Part shown: positions 23,134 to 33,774 of the stretch, piece after piece
Layout of the letters: the number at the start of each line of letters is the position of its first letter
How positions within the stretch are numbered: position 1 is the first letter of the stretch
Assembly: GCA_010093515.1 (NCBI GenBank)
Contig: MU001674.1
Coordinates: 925,975-989,974, forward strand
From: Lineolata rhizophorae
Taxonomy: Eukaryota > Ascomycota > Dothideomycetes > Lineolatales > Lineolataceae
Length of the DNA stretch: 64,000 nt
Reading direction: 5' to 3'
The notes under the pieces: generated by a model
The model's database searches: none
Told to the model about the DNA's origin: nothing
Seen by the model: the letters and a program-made list of their open reading frames with translations, nothing else
Position numbers and translations under genes: made by a program

Positions 23134-24980
23134 AGAGCTGGGATCGGAGATGGAAGGGCGGCATCGACGTGAGTGTGGCTTGTCGGGCGGCTGAACGACA
23201 AGCCCTACTACCACGAGAGTACTTTGTCCAGGTTGCGATTTGCTTAATAGGGTAATGCGAGAAAAAGCAGGATTTGGCTGTGCAATACTAGCGGGTCTTC
23301 TCATTTGCTGATGAGTGTAGCTCCTATCAGGATTGTAGACTAGCCACTAATGTGCAGGTCTACCTAGGTAAGGTTTCAGAGCCCAACGACATGGTGTTCA
23401 AGCAAGCATACCTACGGTAGAACACGGACCGTGAGCCTTGTGTGGCGCAGATTCGAGGCGTGGCTGACGATCAGATAGCGCCTTCCAACGGCTGAGACTT
23501 TTGAGCACGGGCTGACGTAACAGGCACGACAACCACCGCACATCCAGGCGCACTTTCATGTCGATCGGAACCACGGGCAGTGCAGCGTTGCAACGGACGG
23601 GCCCTTTCAAAGCTTGGCTCGTGGCGGCGCCGTCGAAAAGCAACAGCGACTCCTCGTGCGGGTTTGAGCCAAAAATATGCGCTGTCGACCAGCATCAGAA
23701 TCCCATTACAATACCTCGGGGTCTTGCTCTGTCAGCGAGTGGATTGACCGCTGTTGGCTAGCCTTCGCTGACGGCGCATTATGTCCGCTGCGGTCCCATT
23801 TGTAAGATACTGCTCAGGGCTTCGGACCTTGCGGGGGGCACCAACGAGCACGACAAGACCCCACATACGGGAATTGGTCCCTCGGTCCCTTGGCCGCTAG
23901 ATCCTAAGATAACCAGAGGCAGCCGACAGGAGGTGATCCTTTCCGCCCGAGATGGACTCGGACTGCGACCCGTCCGTCCCATCGGTGATGGCCTATCCGC
24001 GCCCCGCCGATTACCAACGTCTTGGCTGGCATGTGGCGCTCTTTCCAGCTCAAGAGACTTTTCCGTCCGATGGCCAAAGGAAGGGGGCACGCGAGCCGGT
24101 GATAGGAGACGGCGAGGAGAAAATTTGCCCAATCCACGGGTCGGCGAGACGGGCTCCCGGATGCCGGGCGCATCCGGGGATTGCTAAACTGGCGATGCGG
24201 CTTACCAGAAGCGAGCGCTTTAGCAGGGTTCCGGCGCCTGGCTGAGAGCCGGCCGGGTGCAGCTCCGGGCTGGGACCGAGCGCGGGGTCCCTCGCGGAAG
24301 ACAACCCAACCACGGCCGCGGCCGCGGCCAGGCACGGTGCCACGAGCTACAGGAAGGCCCAACCCGCCTCGGCGCCCGCTCTCCGCGGTGTGGCGGTGCG
24401 GGCTGGCAGCCGCCTCGGCGCTCTTGGCTTCACGACGGACAGCAGATCGGCACGAGCAAGAATGCGATCATGGTGACATGGGAATGTGGTCGCGAGGGCT
24501 GGCGGCCGGATGGAGAGCGACGGGGGCGGGAGCAAAGGCTTAACTGGAATTGGCGCGCCATTGGCCGGCTGGAAACGGCGGCTTGGCGCGGGCCGGGGCA
24601 CCCGGGTCGTGGCCTGCGCGCTCCTTCTGACATCACGCACGCGTGGGGCGCGACTGCCCCGGCGCGCCGCGGGCCCTGACCAGCCGGGCTCCGGCCAGCC
24701 TCCCGCCGAGCCCGCCGCCCGCCCGCTTCCTCTCTGCTTAAAACTGCCCGCCCGGCCCTCTTCCACCTGCCTCCCCGCGCTGCGTTCCGCCACTCCCGCT
24801 CGTCCCCGGCCTTCGCAGCAAGCCGCCGGTCCCCCTAGACGTCTTCCTATCTACACCACCACCCATCACCCTCACCCTCGCCGCCGCCGCTGCCGCCGTC
24901 GCTGTTGCCGCCGCTTCCGCCCCACCCCTCCTGCTCGCCGAGGGACGCTCCCTCCCACCTCCAGCGCCTTCTCTTCGACC
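23134..24980. other. intergenic region before the ErdS gene
   Basis: A 1.85 kb spacer without a supported gene. Base content rises sharply from 24.2 kb. The last 250 bases are dominated by C and T (repeated CCGCCGCTG-like words) and run up to the start codon at 24981, as expected of promoter and leader. The downstream frame is open from 24486, but conservation begins only at 24981. Confidence 0.5.
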
Positions 24981-27956
24981 ATGTCTCTCAAGAAGGCCCT
25001 CGGGAAGCTCAAAACGGGCAGCAACCCGCCGAGCGACGAGGAGTCGTCGCCGGTGGGCCGCAGCCCCAAGCCCAATGGCCACAACAACCATTCGTCGCCC
25101 ATAGCGTCACCCCGCAGCAGCGGCATCTTCGCCCGCAGCAGCGGCACCTTCGCCCGCCACAGCCTCAACCTCAGCCAGAGCCCCAACCGGACCAACACGC
25201 TGCGCGAGAAGCTTGGTTTCGGCGACGACGAGTCGTCGGACAGCGTCGAGGTGCCGCTGAACCGCGATGGCGAGCCCATCAGCCGCAACCAGGCGCGCAA
25301 GCTTGAGAGGCAGGCCGAACAGGAGAAGCGCCGGCACGACAACGAGGAGCGCGAGCTCGAGATCGAGCGGCGGCGCAAGGAGCTCGAGGAGAAGGCCGCG
25401 CGCGAGGAGTCGGCCGAGATGCGCGCCCGGTACGGCGACATGCCCATCAACGGCTACGCCGGCGAGTGGAAGCACGAGCCGCGGGCCTTCGTCCGCGACC
25501 TGTCCAAGGACGACCTGGGCAAGGAGGTTATCTTCAGAGCCAGGATACACAACTTGCGGAAGATGAGCGCGAAGCTGGTCTTCTTCCTTTTCCGGCAGCA
25601 GACGGCGACAATCCAGGGTGTGCTCCAGGAGCACGGCAACATCTCGCCGTATTTCGTGTATTGGGCGGAGCATCTCGATCTCGAGACCATCGTCCTGGTC
25701 AAGGGCATCGTCCAGGAGCCGAAGGCAAAGGAAGGCGAGGTCATCAGTGCGACCGTCCACGACGTTGAGATCTCGGTGCACTCGCTCCACGTCGAGGCCA
25801 AGCTTTCGGAACACCTACCATTCAACGTGCAAGAAGCTGAAATTGCGAACGCCGAAATCGACGAGGAGAAGGGTGATAAGCGGACGAGGGTCTCAGATCG
25901 GGCGAGGCTGGTCAACCGTATCATCGACCTGCGCACGACTACCTCTCAGAGCATCTTCCGGATTCAAGCCGGCATCTGCAATCTGTTCCGATCCTATCTA
26001 GATGCCCAGGGATTCATGGAGATCCACACGCCGAAGCTGCAGGGCGGTGCGACCGAGTCGGGGGCAAGCGTGTTCAAGCTTAATTACTTCGGCAGGCCTG
26101 GATTCCTTGCCCAAAGCCCCCAATTGGCGAAGCAGATGAGCATAGCCGCGGACTTTGGCCGCGTTTACGAAATCGGTGCCGTGTTCCGTGCGGAGAATAG
26201 CAATACTCACCGCCACCTTACCGAATTCACCGGTCTGGATCTCGAAATGGCGATCGATGAGCACTATCACGAGGTGCTGATGATGCTTGACAACACCTTC
26301 AAACATATATTCAAGGGGATTTATGAGAGGTATCGGTTCGAGTTGGATTCTGTCAAGCGGCACTTTCCTCACGATGACCTTGTGTGGCTGGACGAGACTC
26401 CTAGGATTCCGTTCCGAGAAGCTGTTAAGATGCTTAATGATTCTGGTTGGCGAGATGAGGATGGCAAGGAACTTCCTGAGACTGAGGACCTAGGCACCAG
26501 GGATGAAATTCAGTTTGGAAAGTTGATGAAGGAGAAGTACAAGACAGATTTTTACATCATCGACAAGTTCCCGGCTTCCGCTAGGCCATTTTACACGATG
26601 CCGGACCCCGAAGATCCCGAAGTGACGAACTCGTTTGACATATTCCTTCGCGGCCAAGAGATTCTTAGCGGTGGCCAACGTATTCATGATGCCAAGACTC
26701 TCTTGGCAAAGATGGAGCGGCTCAAAGTGGATCCCAATTCCATGGAAGATTACATCAGCGGCTTCGAGTGGGGTGCTCCTCCGCACGGTGGTGGCGGTAT
26801 TGGTCTAGAGCGGATGTTGTTCCTGCTGTTGAACCTCGGCAATGTTCGATTGGCGTCCATGTATCCGCGGGATCCGAAGAGTCTGCCGCAGAAGCCGGCA
26901 GTCAAGGAGTTGCGGCATCCGGAAGCGAGCACGACAAACCCGCCTTGGCAAGACCATGGCAAAGACCGTGTGCTATCCGGTATGGACTACCAGCCCCTCG
27001 AGAAGCTTATCGCGAACTATGGCGACGCTACCAATACTTCTTGGCTCGAGCCCCGCACGGAGATCTGGCGAGATGAGCTTACGGGCGCTGCCATCGGCTT
27101 CGTTCCACAGGATGGTTTCGGCATAGTTGTCGGCGAACCCCTGTGCCACCCGACGCAGTACCTGAAGACCATAACTGCATTCTTGCGGTGGCTAAAGAAG
27201 GAGCGCGGCCTGAAGCCGCTGTGGCTGCTTGTGGGCCCCGATGTGGAAGAAGTGCTTGCGACCAAGTTCAACTGGCGCACATTCTCCGTGACGGCGGATC
27301 AGCGGGTGGATCTCGAGAACAACAAGGCGCAGAACGACGCAGAGCTGAAGCGCAAGATCAGGCACGCGGAACGCGAGGGTGTCAAGGTCATCGACATCCC
27401 CATAGGGACGCCCGTTCCTGAGGAGATCAGGAATAAGGTGGACGGGCGGATCAAGGACTGGCTAGCCAACCGCAAGGGCAAGCAGGTGCACCTGACGGAC
27501 ATCCGGCCCTGGCAGGACATGGAGCACCGGCAGTATGCCTACGCGCTCGACGGCAATGGCACCATCTGCGCCTTCGTGGCCGTGTGCCAGCTGGCGCCCG
27601 ACCACGGCTGGCAGGTCAAGTACACGCTCGACTTTCCCGGCTCACCCTCGGGCGCCATCGAGATGATCGTGACGCACGTTCTTAAGAAGCTGGCCGACTT
27701 GGGCGTGCCCCGTGTCACCTTCGGCGGCGGCGCCTCGTCTCGTCTCACCCCGGGACACAACCTCAAGGGCACTAAGATCAAGATGCTCTCCAAGGCCTAC
27801 CACGCCATCGCCACGGAGCTCAAGCTCACGAATAAGAGCGAGTTCAGGGAGAAGCTGGGCGCGCACGAGGACCCGAACTACGTGTGCTATCCCCCGCATG
27901 GGCTTGGCCCGTCGGGCGTGAGGGCCATCTTGAATTTCTTCGAGGACGAGCCGTGA
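24981..27956 (+). CDS. erdS: aspartyl-tRNA synthetase-DUF2156 fusion (ergosteryl-3beta-O-aspartate synthase, ErdS)
   Basis: Intronless frame of 991 residues starting at MSLKKALGKL. Residues 1-150 are Ser/Pro-rich and then a charged Glu/Arg helix. An OB-fold anticodon-binding domain follows (about 165-290). Next is the class II AspRS core, with motif 2 (FRAEN...HRHLTEFTGLDLEM, about 403-425) and motif 3 (GIGLERMLFLLL, about 605-616). After a linker, residues about 670-991 form a complete DUF2156/GNAT-like domain (IANYGDATNTSWLEP, FGIVVGEPLCHP, LKPLWLLVGP, RKIRHAEREGVKV, VTFGGGASSRLTPG). This architecture is the known fungal ErdS. Its AspRS half charges tRNA-Asp, and its DUF2156 half moves aspartate to the 3-hydroxyl of ergosterol, as described for Aspergillus. 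All catalytic motifs look whole. Whether it also supplies Asp-tRNA for translation depends on whether a free-standing AspRS exists elsewhere. Confidence 0.95.
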   Translation: MSLKKALGKLKTGSNPPSDEESSPVGRSPKPNGHNNHSSPIASPRSSGIFARSSGTFARHSLNLSQSPNRTNTLREKLGFGDDESSDSVEVPLNRDGEPISRNQARKLERQAEQEKRRHDNEERELEIERRRKELEEKAAREESAEMRARYGDMPINGYAGEWKHEPRAFVRDLSKDDLGKEVIFRARIHNLRKMSAKLVFFLFRQQTATIQGVLQEHGNISPYFVYWAEHLDLETIVLVKGIVQEPKAKEGEVISATVHDVEISVHSLHVEAKLSEHLPFNVQEAEIANAEIDEEKGDKRTRVSDRARLVNRIIDLRTTTSQSIFRIQAGICNLFRSYLDAQGFMEIHTPKLQGGATESGASVFKLNYFGRPGFLAQSPQLAKQMSIAADFGRVYEIGAVFRAENSNTHRHLTEFTGLDLEMAIDEHYHEVLMMLDNTFKHIFKGIYERYRFELDSVKRHFPHDDLVWLDETPRIPFREAVKMLNDSGWRDEDGKELPETEDLGTRDEIQFGKLMKEKYKTDFYIIDKFPASARPFYTMPDPEDPEVTNSFDIFLRGQEILSGGQRIHDAKTLLAKMERLKVDPNSMEDYISGFEWGAPPHGGGGIGLERMLFLLLNLGNVRLASMYPRDPKSLPQKPAVKELRHPEASTTNPPWQDHGKDRVLSGMDYQPLEKLIANYGDATNTSWLEPRTEIWRDELTGAAIGFVPQDGFGIVVGEPLCHPTQYLKTITAFLRWLKKERGLKPLWLLVGPDVEEVLATKFNWRTFSVTADQRVDLENNKAQNDAELKRKIRHAEREGVKVIDIPIGTPVPEEIRNKVDGRIKDWLANRKGKQVHLTDIRPWQDMEHRQYAYALDGNGTICAFVAVCQLAPDHGWQVKYTLDFPGSPSGAIEMIVTHVLKKLADLGVPRVTFGGGASSRLTPGHNLKGTKIKMLSKAYHAIATELKLTNKSEFREKLGAHEDPNYVCYPPHGLGPSGVRAILNFFEDEP

Positions 27957-29199
27957 GATGGGCTTTGGGAGATCGCGAAACTATCTGGTAAGAAGAACGA
28001 CACGTGGGCTCGGGGCGCTCGGATGTGGTGGATGTGAACGTGGTTGGCGATGCAGCGGGTGATGCGGAAAGAGCTTTGGAACTTTTGTGGTGGCACGGTC
28101 GTTGCGTGACGGACGCCGGAGGGAGCCGGGTGGCGTTTGTGGTGTGTGCGTGTGCGATTGGTGTAGAACTTTTGGTGTTTTATTCTTTCCCTGCCCCCAG
28201 ATCATGCTTTCTGTGTTGCTCTTAGGTAGTCCCGAAATGGTCGCCGACCTCGATCAAGTGTGTGTGTGCGTGCACCCACAGATGGGTAACACAGCACAGC
28301 CAGACAAACACCCTGAAAGATCACAATATGGCTCTCCTTTTCCCTTTCGGTTTGATACAATGCACCTCTCAGCCGGCTAGACGCTGTCGATTATATACCT
28401 CTTGCGTGTTCTAGTGCTTTTTTCCTTTTGCTTTTCGTCTGCCGACTTTTTAATAATACCTAGCGCGGAGATGCCTGAAGGTAAAACGAGACTAGCAAAA
28501 TTCATCGCTTTTTTTCGATCATGAAAAGCGTGTCAGATTACTTGTACGTACCTGGTGCGGGTTGTAATGTGGTCAGGTAGATTGCAGCTGGCTGCTTTTG
28601 GATATCTTGGGTCAGAATTTGCGATTCTATAGGTTGTTTGATAGCAGGTATCGTGACGCTTTAGTTGTCGTATTATCGTATCGTGAATCGCATATTATAG
28701 GAGCGACATCTATGTAAGTGGAGGCATCCGGCGCCATGGAGATTCGACGGTCGCGTATCGCATGCGTCGTCCTCGCGAGAGCGACCTGTCGACGTACTAC
28801 TATCTCACGACCCCCCCCCCCCCCCGGGGTGAGGAGAATCCCAAAGGGCGAGCGAAGCGAGCGGAGCTCGTTTACAATAGGAGACTCGCAAGAAAAAGGA
28901 CAATTCTACAAGCAATGAAAAAAGATGTCTGGAAATATACAAAATAAGATTCAAAGGGGATATCAGTTTGTGCCTCTAGATGCCCTTCCCTCCAATGCGC
29001 CCTCGCAATGCTGCAAAATCCAAAAGCGCCAAAAAAAATGCATGAGCCCTCCACCCCCCAATACAACTATTCCAGAGCCATTAAGCCATTTTGAATTCAA
29101 ATAGGGGAAGAAGAGTATACGAGCATCCCCTCCAGACACCGACACCTCACACCCCACCGACCGATCCCAACATACGAACAGAAAACCGGCTCCGTCTCC
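27957..29199. other. convergent intergenic region with repeat fragment
   Basis: 1.24 kb between the 3' ends of erdS and TPC1. It contains TG-rich DNA near 28260, a dispersed repeat copy (about 28640-28880) and inside it a run of 15 C at 28811-28825. No gene is supported. Confidence 0.5.
28640..28880. repeat. dispersed repeat fragment, copy A
   Basis: This segment shares words and order with two segments near 57.5 and 58.0 kb. TGACGCTTTA followed by ATCGTATCGT and an AGGAGCRACATYTAT block matches 57504-57605. CCAAAGGGCGAGCG at 28841-28854 matches 57630-57643. The middle part (28703-28800, with TCGCGTATCGC) matches 57949-58045. A TATRTAAGTG word could be a TATA box of an element. The family is unidentified; a solo LTR or a short non-autonomous element are both possible. 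No terminal repeats or target duplications could be fixed by eye. Confidence 0.6.
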
Positions 29200-30263
29200 T
29201 CAGTCTACAATGTCCGCAATCTTCCTCTCCATCAACACCATGGCCCCAACGGCGCGCTCGTACGTCCACATGGTGACGGCGCTCGCGGGGGCCGCCTTGA
29301 GCAGCGAGACGCTCAGGCCGCGGTACAACCCTCTCGGCCCTTCCCTCTGCAAGATGGACCGCACGGTGCGATAGACGCCCTGGTAGATGGGGATGTTGCG
29401 ATGGACGTATGCGCCGCGACTGGGGCCCTGGACCTGGAGCCTCTTCCTGACGGTGTCGAGCGGGAAGACGGCCGTCTTGGCGAAGACGCTGGCTACGGTG
29501 CCGGCGACGGCGTCGCCGGACCCCAAGGCCTGCAGCGGCGCCCCCGCCCCCGCCAGCGCCGGCTTGAGCCCCTCGTACGCCGCGAAGAAGAGCCCCATGT
29601 AGGGCACGATCTGGACGACGGCGGCGCCGACGCCGGCGAACCAGCCCCGCGCCCCCTCGTGCGCGCTGATGCTGCGCGCCGCGTGCCGCAGGCCCGCGTA
29701 GTAGCGGTCGCGGCCCTGGGCCGCGAAGCGGGTGCGGAGCAAGTCGAGCGGGTACGTGGCCGACGTGGCGACGGAGCCGGCGAGGGCGCCGGCGGCGAAG
29801 GAGAGGAAGGGCTCCGGCGGCGGGCCGAGCGGGGGCGGGAGCGAGGACAGAAATGCCGATGTGCGGCGGTAGGTCAGGAATTGGACGCTGCCGTACGAGA
29901 GGTAGAGGAACTCGGCGGGGATGTTGCCTTTCCAGAACGCCTGGAGTGGGGGAAAAAAGGGGGGAGTGTTAGCTGGAATCGACACCGGAAAGCCGTGGGC
30001 GGGGGACCGCGTACCGTGATGCCCTCGTCGCGCAAGATGTGCTTGAGCGTGCCGAACGTGCCCTTGTATATGGGCCCGCCCTGCGCGCTCGCGACGCTCA
30101 GCGGGTCCGACAGTGAGTGCGTCTGCAATTGCAGCCGGATCTTGATCACGTCGAGCGGCGCAATGACGAAGCGCGACACGAGGCCGGCGATGGCGCCCGC
30201 GGCCGCGACCTGCGTCGGGGTGCCCTCATCCTTCAGCGCCTTGACGCTGCCGTCGCTAGCCAT
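29200..30263 (-). CDS. TPC1: mitochondrial thiamine pyrophosphate carrier Tpc1
   Basis: Exons 30263-30015 and 29940-29200 on the minus strand flank a 74 bp intron (GTACGC...CCAG). The product is 329 residues, the normal size. Three mitochondrial-carrier repeats are visible with their PxD signatures: [12 protein letters not shown] near residue 37, [10 protein letters not shown] near residue 140 and [13 protein letters not shown] near residue 245. Six hydrophobic helices follow the usual pattern. The order of residues ([20 protein letters not shown] at the start, [20 protein letters not shown] in the middle) fits the Tpc1 subfamily, which brings thiamine pyrophosphate into the mitochondrial matrix for pyruvate and 2-oxoglutarate dehydrogenases. 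It is transcribed divergently from the gamma-butyrobetaine dioxygenase-like gene, another mitochondrial-metabolism gene. Confidence 0.93.
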
Positions 30264-30582
30264 GCAGGACAAGAATGGCGAGCGAGTGAGGCGAAAAGGT
30301 AGAGGAAGGGAGGAAGGACGCAGCGACGCGGTCGGAGGAGCGGAAGAGAGACGGAGGCTGTGCCGCGCGCCCCGGAGGCCGATGATGATCGATGCGGAGA
30401 GCCGCTGATGTCGTGTTTGTCTACGCTGTTTGCGCCGTTTGTCCCGTTTGCGCGCCAAATTCGCGGGACGGTTGGAGTTGCGCGCGGTATGCGGGAGGGG
30501 CACGATCACCCCATGCGCGACGAACAGCTACGCCGACTCTATCCCCAACGCCCAATTCGCCTCCCTTCCACCTCGCTCCGCC
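30264..30582. promoter_or_regulatory. shared TPC1 / dioxygenase promoter
   Basis: The two divergent start codons are only 319 bases apart, so the promoters must overlap. The sequence is GC-rich with no clear TATA box. Confidence 0.5.
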
Positions 30583-32085
30583 ATGATCGCCTTCCGTCCT
30601 GGGTCAATTGGTCCTGCTGCGCGGCTCCTCCGCGTCCGCGCCCCGCGCGCTCGCCTGTTCTCCACGACCGCGCCCGAGCAGGACCAGCAACCACGACAGG
30701 GAAAGCCGCAGGTGTCCTGGCGAGAAACGGAGGGGGGGACTCGTGCGACCGGGGCGACGAGCGAGGAGGCGGCAGGTCCTGCGTTCCGACGCGTGCGCGT
30801 TTCGCGGCCGCCTAGCGCGACGGTGCGGTTGGGTCCCAAGAGCTCCTTCGACCTGGACCCGGCGTGGCTGCGCGACGCATGCCGGTGCCCGCGCTGCGTG
30901 GACCCGTACTCCGGGCAGAAGACGTTCGACACGGGCGACATACCGGCGGGCCTGCGGTGCCGGCGGGTGCGGGGGTGGCAGCCGTCCGGCGACGACGGCG
31001 CCGAGGAGGCGCAGGGCGCCGGCGGAGCCGGCACCGTCACGCTCGAATGGGAGAACGACGTGCCGGGCTTCGGCGAGGATCACAGGACGGAGCTGCCTAT
31101 CGTGGAGCTGCGGACGGCGCTGAGGGAGAACGGGTCCAGGGCGACGTTCCTGAACAGGGACCCGCGCGGCGGCATACCGAGACGGGCGGACCGCCCGGCG
31201 CACTGGGACAAGGACGAGCTGCTAAAGTCGGATCTGTGGCATAGCTACGAGGGATACATGAGCGACGACGGGGCGCTGTTGAAACTGCTGGCGCAGCTGC
31301 AGCGATACGGCATCGTCTTCTTGAAGGACGTGCCGCCGTCGGCCGACGCCGTCTCGGACATCGCCACGCGCATCGGCCCGCTCAAGGAGACCTTCTACGG
31401 CCGGACGTGGGACGTCAAGTCGATCCCCAAGGCCGAGAACGTGGCCTACACGAGTCAGTACTTGGGCTTCCACATGGACCTGCTCTACTTCATCCAGCCG
31501 CCGTTCCTGCAGCTGCTGCACACGCTCAAGGCCGAGGCCACGGGCGGCGCGTCCATCTTCGCGGACTCATTCCGCGCCGTCAACAGCATCCGCCGCAGCA
31601 AGCACGCCCTCTGGCTCGCCCTGAACACCGTGCCCGTCAAGCACCACTACGACCACGAGAACCACAAGTACGAGCACAGCCGGCCGACGGTCGAGCTCGA
31701 CGGCCGCGCCCGCGACATCGCCTACGTGAACTACTCGCCGCCCTTCCAGGCGCCCTTCGTCGGCTGGCCCATGGCGCGGCCCTTCACGCTCGACGCCAGG
31801 GACGCGAGGAGGCAAAAGGTGCGGGCGAAGCCCGGGTGGAACCTCGCCTCGTACCACGCCGCCATCGCCGAGTTCAAGCGCATCATCGAGCTCGAGCATA
31901 ACAGGTTCGAGTACCGTATGCAGGAGGGCGACTGCGTGATATTCAACAATAGGCGCGTGCTGCACGGCCGTGCGGCCTTCAAGGAGGACGGCGAGCGCTG
32001 GCTGCGCGGCGCGTATGTTGACGAGGACGATTTCATCAGCAAGCGGAAGGTTCTGATGGCCAAGGCAGCGGAGGGGAAGATCTGA
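30583..32085 (+). CDS. gamma-butyrobetaine dioxygenase-like 2-oxoglutarate oxygenase
   Basis: Single exon, 500 residues, starting at MIAFRPGS; the frame is open further upstream but without conservation. Residues 1-30 are Arg/Ser/Ala-rich and end in RARLFSTTAP, a typical mitochondrial targeting peptide. An N-terminal DUF971-like zinc module follows (LRDACRCPRCVDPYSGQ, about residues 95-110). The TauD/BBOX catalytic domain spans about 220-485: the HxD iron pair in FHMDLLYF near residue 296 and the distal His in RRVLHGRAAF near residue 461, with the 2-oxoglutarate-binding Arg nearby. Family members catalyse the last step of carnitine synthesis, or the related trimethyllysine hydroxylation. The zinc module and length fit gamma-butyrobetaine dioxygenase best, but the substrate is inferred. 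It shares a short divergent promoter with TPC1. Confidence 0.88.
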   Translation: MIAFRPGSIGPAARLLRVRAPRARLFSTTAPEQDQQPRQGKPQVSWRETEGGTRATGATSEEAAGPAFRRVRVSRPPSATVRLGPKSSFDLDPAWLRDACRCPRCVDPYSGQKTFDTGDIPAGLRCRRVRGWQPSGDDGAEEAQGAGGAGTVTLEWENDVPGFGEDHRTELPIVELRTALRENGSRATFLNRDPRGGIPRRADRPAHWDKDELLKSDLWHSYEGYMSDDGALLKLLAQLQRYGIVFLKDVPPSADAVSDIATRIGPLKETFYGRTWDVKSIPKAENVAYTSQYLGFHMDLLYFIQPPFLQLLHTLKAEATGGASIFADSFRAVNSIRRSKHALWLALNTVPVKHHYDHENHKYEHSRPTVELDGRARDIAYVNYSPPFQAPFVGWPMARPFTLDARDARRQKVRAKPGWNLASYHAAIAEFKRIIELEHNRFEYRMQEGDCVIFNNRRVLHGRAAFKEDGERWLRGAYVDEDDFISKRKVLMAKAAEGKI

Positions 32086-33774
32086 TGGCAGGTTAGGGCT
32101 TAGGAATTACGGCGAGTCGTTAAGTCGTTCCCCCGGACTACGATCACGATCCGAGAGGGCCTAAAAAGATGGGAAGTGTGTTGTGTATATATTGGCGAAG
32201 GAAGAGCACAGATGTTGTAAGATCTAGTGTCGTCGCTGCTATCTCCCTATTCCGCGTACGCTTCGGGATAAGCGTAGTCTTGCGCACGTATAACCTGGAA
32301 ATGAAAGTTCCAACAAGCACTGCTTGGAAGATGAGCCCACCAATGCCGCTGCCTCAGGAGCGAACAAAGCAACGCAGCGCTTAGATGTAAATACCGAGGT
32401 ATAAGTGCAGTACCTATAAGCAACCCCAACAAGTCAGCCCTATCTGCACAGTGCATCTAGTGTCCTGGCAACCGCAAAGACTCAAACCGGGTGGGGGGGA
32501 GGGGGGAAAAGAGCGCAACAGCATCAGAAACCCGACTTATAAGCACCGACGGCGGAAGGCATTTGTCGATACCAGCCGCCATGCCTCTTCCGGCTCTTCC
32601 TATTTGGAGATTCTAGAGGTTTGCAATCTGGAAAAAAGGAAAACCAAATTGCGGATCATCACGTGTTGTGCGCAGAGGTAGAAATTGTAAAAAGGCGGGA
32701 AATCGCGTACCTAGATTTTGGAGATGAGGAATTGTGGTGGACCTACAGATTGGGTGCGGAGAGAGAAGAAGAGACGCTAATTGATGCGGTGGCTCACACG
32801 CTGTGAATTTCCATGGTGTAGGCGTTCAAAGGGCGATTTAGTTACTGTTTAGTAGAAAGGCCAAGAACACGGGGGAGGAGAAGGCGGAACGTCCACATGA
32901 AGCTTTTTGAAGGTTCAATTCGGCTGCGCAAAAACGGCTTTTCCGGAATCCGGACCCTACTACATACATACGTACGTTTTAACACCACAATCGTGCCAAG
33001 CAAATAGCACTCAATCTGTCTCTAGTCTCCATTGTGCCGTAGTGTCATTGTAGTCCTCAAAATTTTCCAGGTTTCCACTGCCCTGGTAAATGAGCGCGAT
33101 GCTAAGGAAAGCATTCCGACAATCAATATCACCAAATCACGTCCAGCAAAACGCATGCACTGAAGTAGCCATTCTACTCAGCTTTTATTTCATTTCGCCT
33201 TTTCCCACTAAACTTACACAAGGGCCGCCCCATACATGCCAGCAAAACAGAAGGTGTTCTTAAGAATACATCAATAAACACTGAAGCCGGATTACCGAAA
33301 GAGAAAACATATTCCCCTGGACTATTTCGGTCGGGGGAAAGGAGTGCGCTGGAACAAAAAACGCACGTCCGTGAAGCAGGTATCGAAAAGAAAGAACCCC
33401 CGCCCAGGGTGCAAGAAGACAATTACCCAGGAGAAACAAAAAAAAAGAAAAAGATTAAAGAAATGAAAAGAAACCTTACAGTGAACTCGCATAGGAGGGT
33501 CAATCCCGACCGGACACATGAAGATGTCTAAACTGAGGACAATGGAAGCCCGGCGCGGATGCTTCGAACATCGGATATCGAACGCACTCATGCGGGCTCT
33601 CTCCACCGTGACGCCGAACAAAGAGAAAAAGAAAAGAAACAGCATGCCAGGAGAGAGTAGAACAGGCACTCCTCTCGTCCCTCACTCACACTCAACACAA
33701 GACCGCAATTATGATGAAACCACGCAGAAAGCACACACTCATACACACACAACGCAACTCCTCTTCCCCCCAAC
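32086..33774. other. convergent intergenic region
   Basis: 1.7 kb between the 3' ends of the dioxygenase gene and the SAS4-domain gene. It is AT-richer, with A-rich tracts near 33.4 kb. I see no gene, tRNA or repeat in it. Confidence 0.5.

Noticed and set aside
28811-28825. Run of 15 C as a functional signal
   Set aside because: Simple homopolymer inside a repeat fragment. Its length may also be a sequencing uncertainty.
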